A stretch of DNA of 6,401 nt from Methanolinea sp. UBA477 (GTDB lineage: Archaea; Halobacteriota; Methanomicrobia; Methanomicrobiales; Methanospirillaceae). The stretch's first letter is position 1; every line of letters starts with the position of its first letter. A program made the position numbers and the translations under genes. The DNA lies in NCBI GenBank assembly GCA_002509485.1, contig DAWO01000146.1, positions 1 through 6,401 on the forward strand, given 5' to 3'. Positions 5,504 through 6,401 of this stretch are shown here, piece by piece. The notes below the pieces were generated by a model. It ran no database searches, was not told the origin of the DNA, and saw nothing but the letters and a program-made list of their open reading frames with translations.

Positions 5504-6401
5504 AACAGCCCGGCTTTCTCCCCATGTTCCGGGAGGAGGGTCAAGAGCTGGGGGTCGAAGAATTTGACGTCATCATCGTCAGCGGGGATGCATACGTTGA
5601 CCACCCGTCATTCGGGACGGCAATCCTCGGCAGGGTTCTCTGGGATGCCGGCTATTCTGTGGGTGTCATTGCACAGCCAGACTGGAACTCTCCGGTGGAT
5701 CTCTGCCGGCTGGGGAAACCCCGGCTCTTCTTTGCAATATCCTCGGGAAACGTCGACTCGATGGTCAGCCATTACACGGCAGCCCGGAAACCCAGGAGCA
5801 GCGATTCCTGCTCTCCCGGGGGGATCCGAAGACGGCCGGACCGGGCAGTGATCGTCTATGCCGACAAGCTCCATTCCCTGTATCCGCACACACCGCTAGT
5901 GATAGGCGGGATCGAGGCGAGCCTGAGGCGGTTTGCGCACTATGACTACTGGTCGGACAGGGTACGGCAGTCGATACTTGCAGATGCACCGGCGGATCTC
6001 CTGGTATTCGGTATGGGAGAGCTCCAGGTCGTTGAGATTGCCAGGCGTCTCGCGGGCGGCGATGGCCCGAAGGACCTGGTGGATATAGCCGGAACAGCCT
6101 GCCGGATTCCGCTGAAGGAGTGGGATTCTGATCTACCGGACGATGTAATCGAGATACCCTCCTATACAGAGGTATCAGCCGATAAATCCGCCTTTGCGCG
6201 TGCATTTGCGCTGCATTATCACGAGCAGGACCCGTTCCGGGGAAAGACGATAGTCCAGCGCCATCCAAAGCACGTGATCGTGCAGAACCGGCCGCAACGT
6301 CCGCTCTCCACCCGTGAGTTGGACGAGATTTACGAACTGCCGTACACGAGATCGGCCCACCCCTCGTATTCACTGTCCATTCCCGCCCTGGAGCCGGTCA
6401 G
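5500..6401 (+). CDS. ygiQ: YgiQ-family (UPF0313) radical SAM protein, N-terminal half, cut by the window edge
   Basis: The frame is open from the ATG at 5500 to the end of the window (300 full codons) without a stop. The residues match the distinctive N-terminal region of YgiQ proteins: FDVIIVSGDAYVDHPSFGTA (about 23-42), IAQPDW (about 58-63), FFAISSGNVDSMVSHYTAAR (about 75-94), a shortened SPGGIRRRPDRAVIVY (about 103-118), VIGGIEASLRRFAHYDYWSD (about 131-150), then ADLLVFGMGE (about 160-169). Near 264 come IVQNRPQRPLS and ELPYTRSAHPSY, which precede the radical SAM core in this family. The CxxxCxxC cluster-binding cysteines lie beyond the right edge; full-length members are about 600 residues. 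The substrate and reaction of YgiQ are not known. The start overlaps the stop of the PPC gene, so translation is probably coupled. Confidence 0.93.
   Translation, partial: MKQPGFLPMFREEGQELGVEEFDVIIVSGDAYVDHPSFGTAILGRVLWDAGYSVGVIAQPDWNSPVDLCRLGKPRLFFAISSGNVDSMVSHYTAARKPRSSDSCSPGGIRRRPDRAVIVYADKLHSLYPHTPLVIGGIEASLRRFAHYDYWSDRVRQSILADAPADLLVFGMGELQVVEIARRLAGGDGPKDLVDIAGTACRIPLKEWDSDLPDDVIEIPSYTEVSADKSAFARAFALHYHEQDPFRGKTIVQRHPKHVIVQNRPQRPLSTRELDEIYELPYTRSAHPSYSLSIPALEPV

Noticed and set aside
5765..6373. Long minus-strand open frame of about 200 codons
   Set aside because: It lies wholly antisense to the well-conserved YgiQ gene; its Arg/Pro/Ser-rich composition is typical of a GC-rich shadow frame.
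1..6401. CRISPR array, tRNA or rRNA genes, toxin-antitoxin or defence cassette
   Set aside because: No regularly spaced repeats, no tRNA-like cloverleaf or rRNA-like stretch, and no defence or toxin-antitoxin family could be recognised on either strand.

Overview
The window looks like a stretch of a euryarchaeal chromosome, most likely a methanogen of the Methanomicrobiales type. This is inferred from the gene mix: a degenerate EF-Tu/SelB-like protein with a well-conserved domain 2, a LemA plus DUF2207 pair, and an archaeal PPC/DUF296 protein followed by a YgiQ-type radical SAM gene. The host genes are GC-rich, gene ends carry T-rich tracts of the archaeal terminator kind, and Shine-Dalgarno sites are weak or variable. 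No ribosomal RNA or other firm taxonomic marker is present, so the placement is tentative. All genes lie on the + strand.

Layout. (1) 1-621 is the C-terminal part of an EF-Tu domain 2 protein, probably cut by the left edge, followed by a run of T-tracts that look like its terminator. (2) 726-2445 is a complete insertion sequence of the IS1634 family (IS4-like DDE transposases). It has one intact 538-aa transposase, imperfect 13-bp terminal inverted repeats beginning CCCA, and a 5-bp target duplication GCAAT on both sides. (3) 2576-4972 is a two-gene unit: lemA, then 6 nt later a large DUF2207 membrane protein with a glycine-rich C-terminal tail. (4) 5048-6401 is a second two-gene unit: a PPC/DUF296 protein whose stop codon overlaps the start of a YgiQ-family radical SAM gene (ATGA). 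The latter runs off the right edge before its iron-sulfur cysteines.

The host genes look like ordinary housekeeping or membrane-associated genes. The notable event is the IS, which sits in the intergenic region upstream of lemA. Removing the element and one copy of the duplication restores the dyad ACATTG-G-CAATGT, so the element split a short palindrome that may have been a regulatory site. All host DNA upstream of that point is now about 1.7 kb further from lemA. I found no CRISPR array, tRNA, rRNA or clearly novel multi-gene system. The findings below are second-look items rather than a new system.
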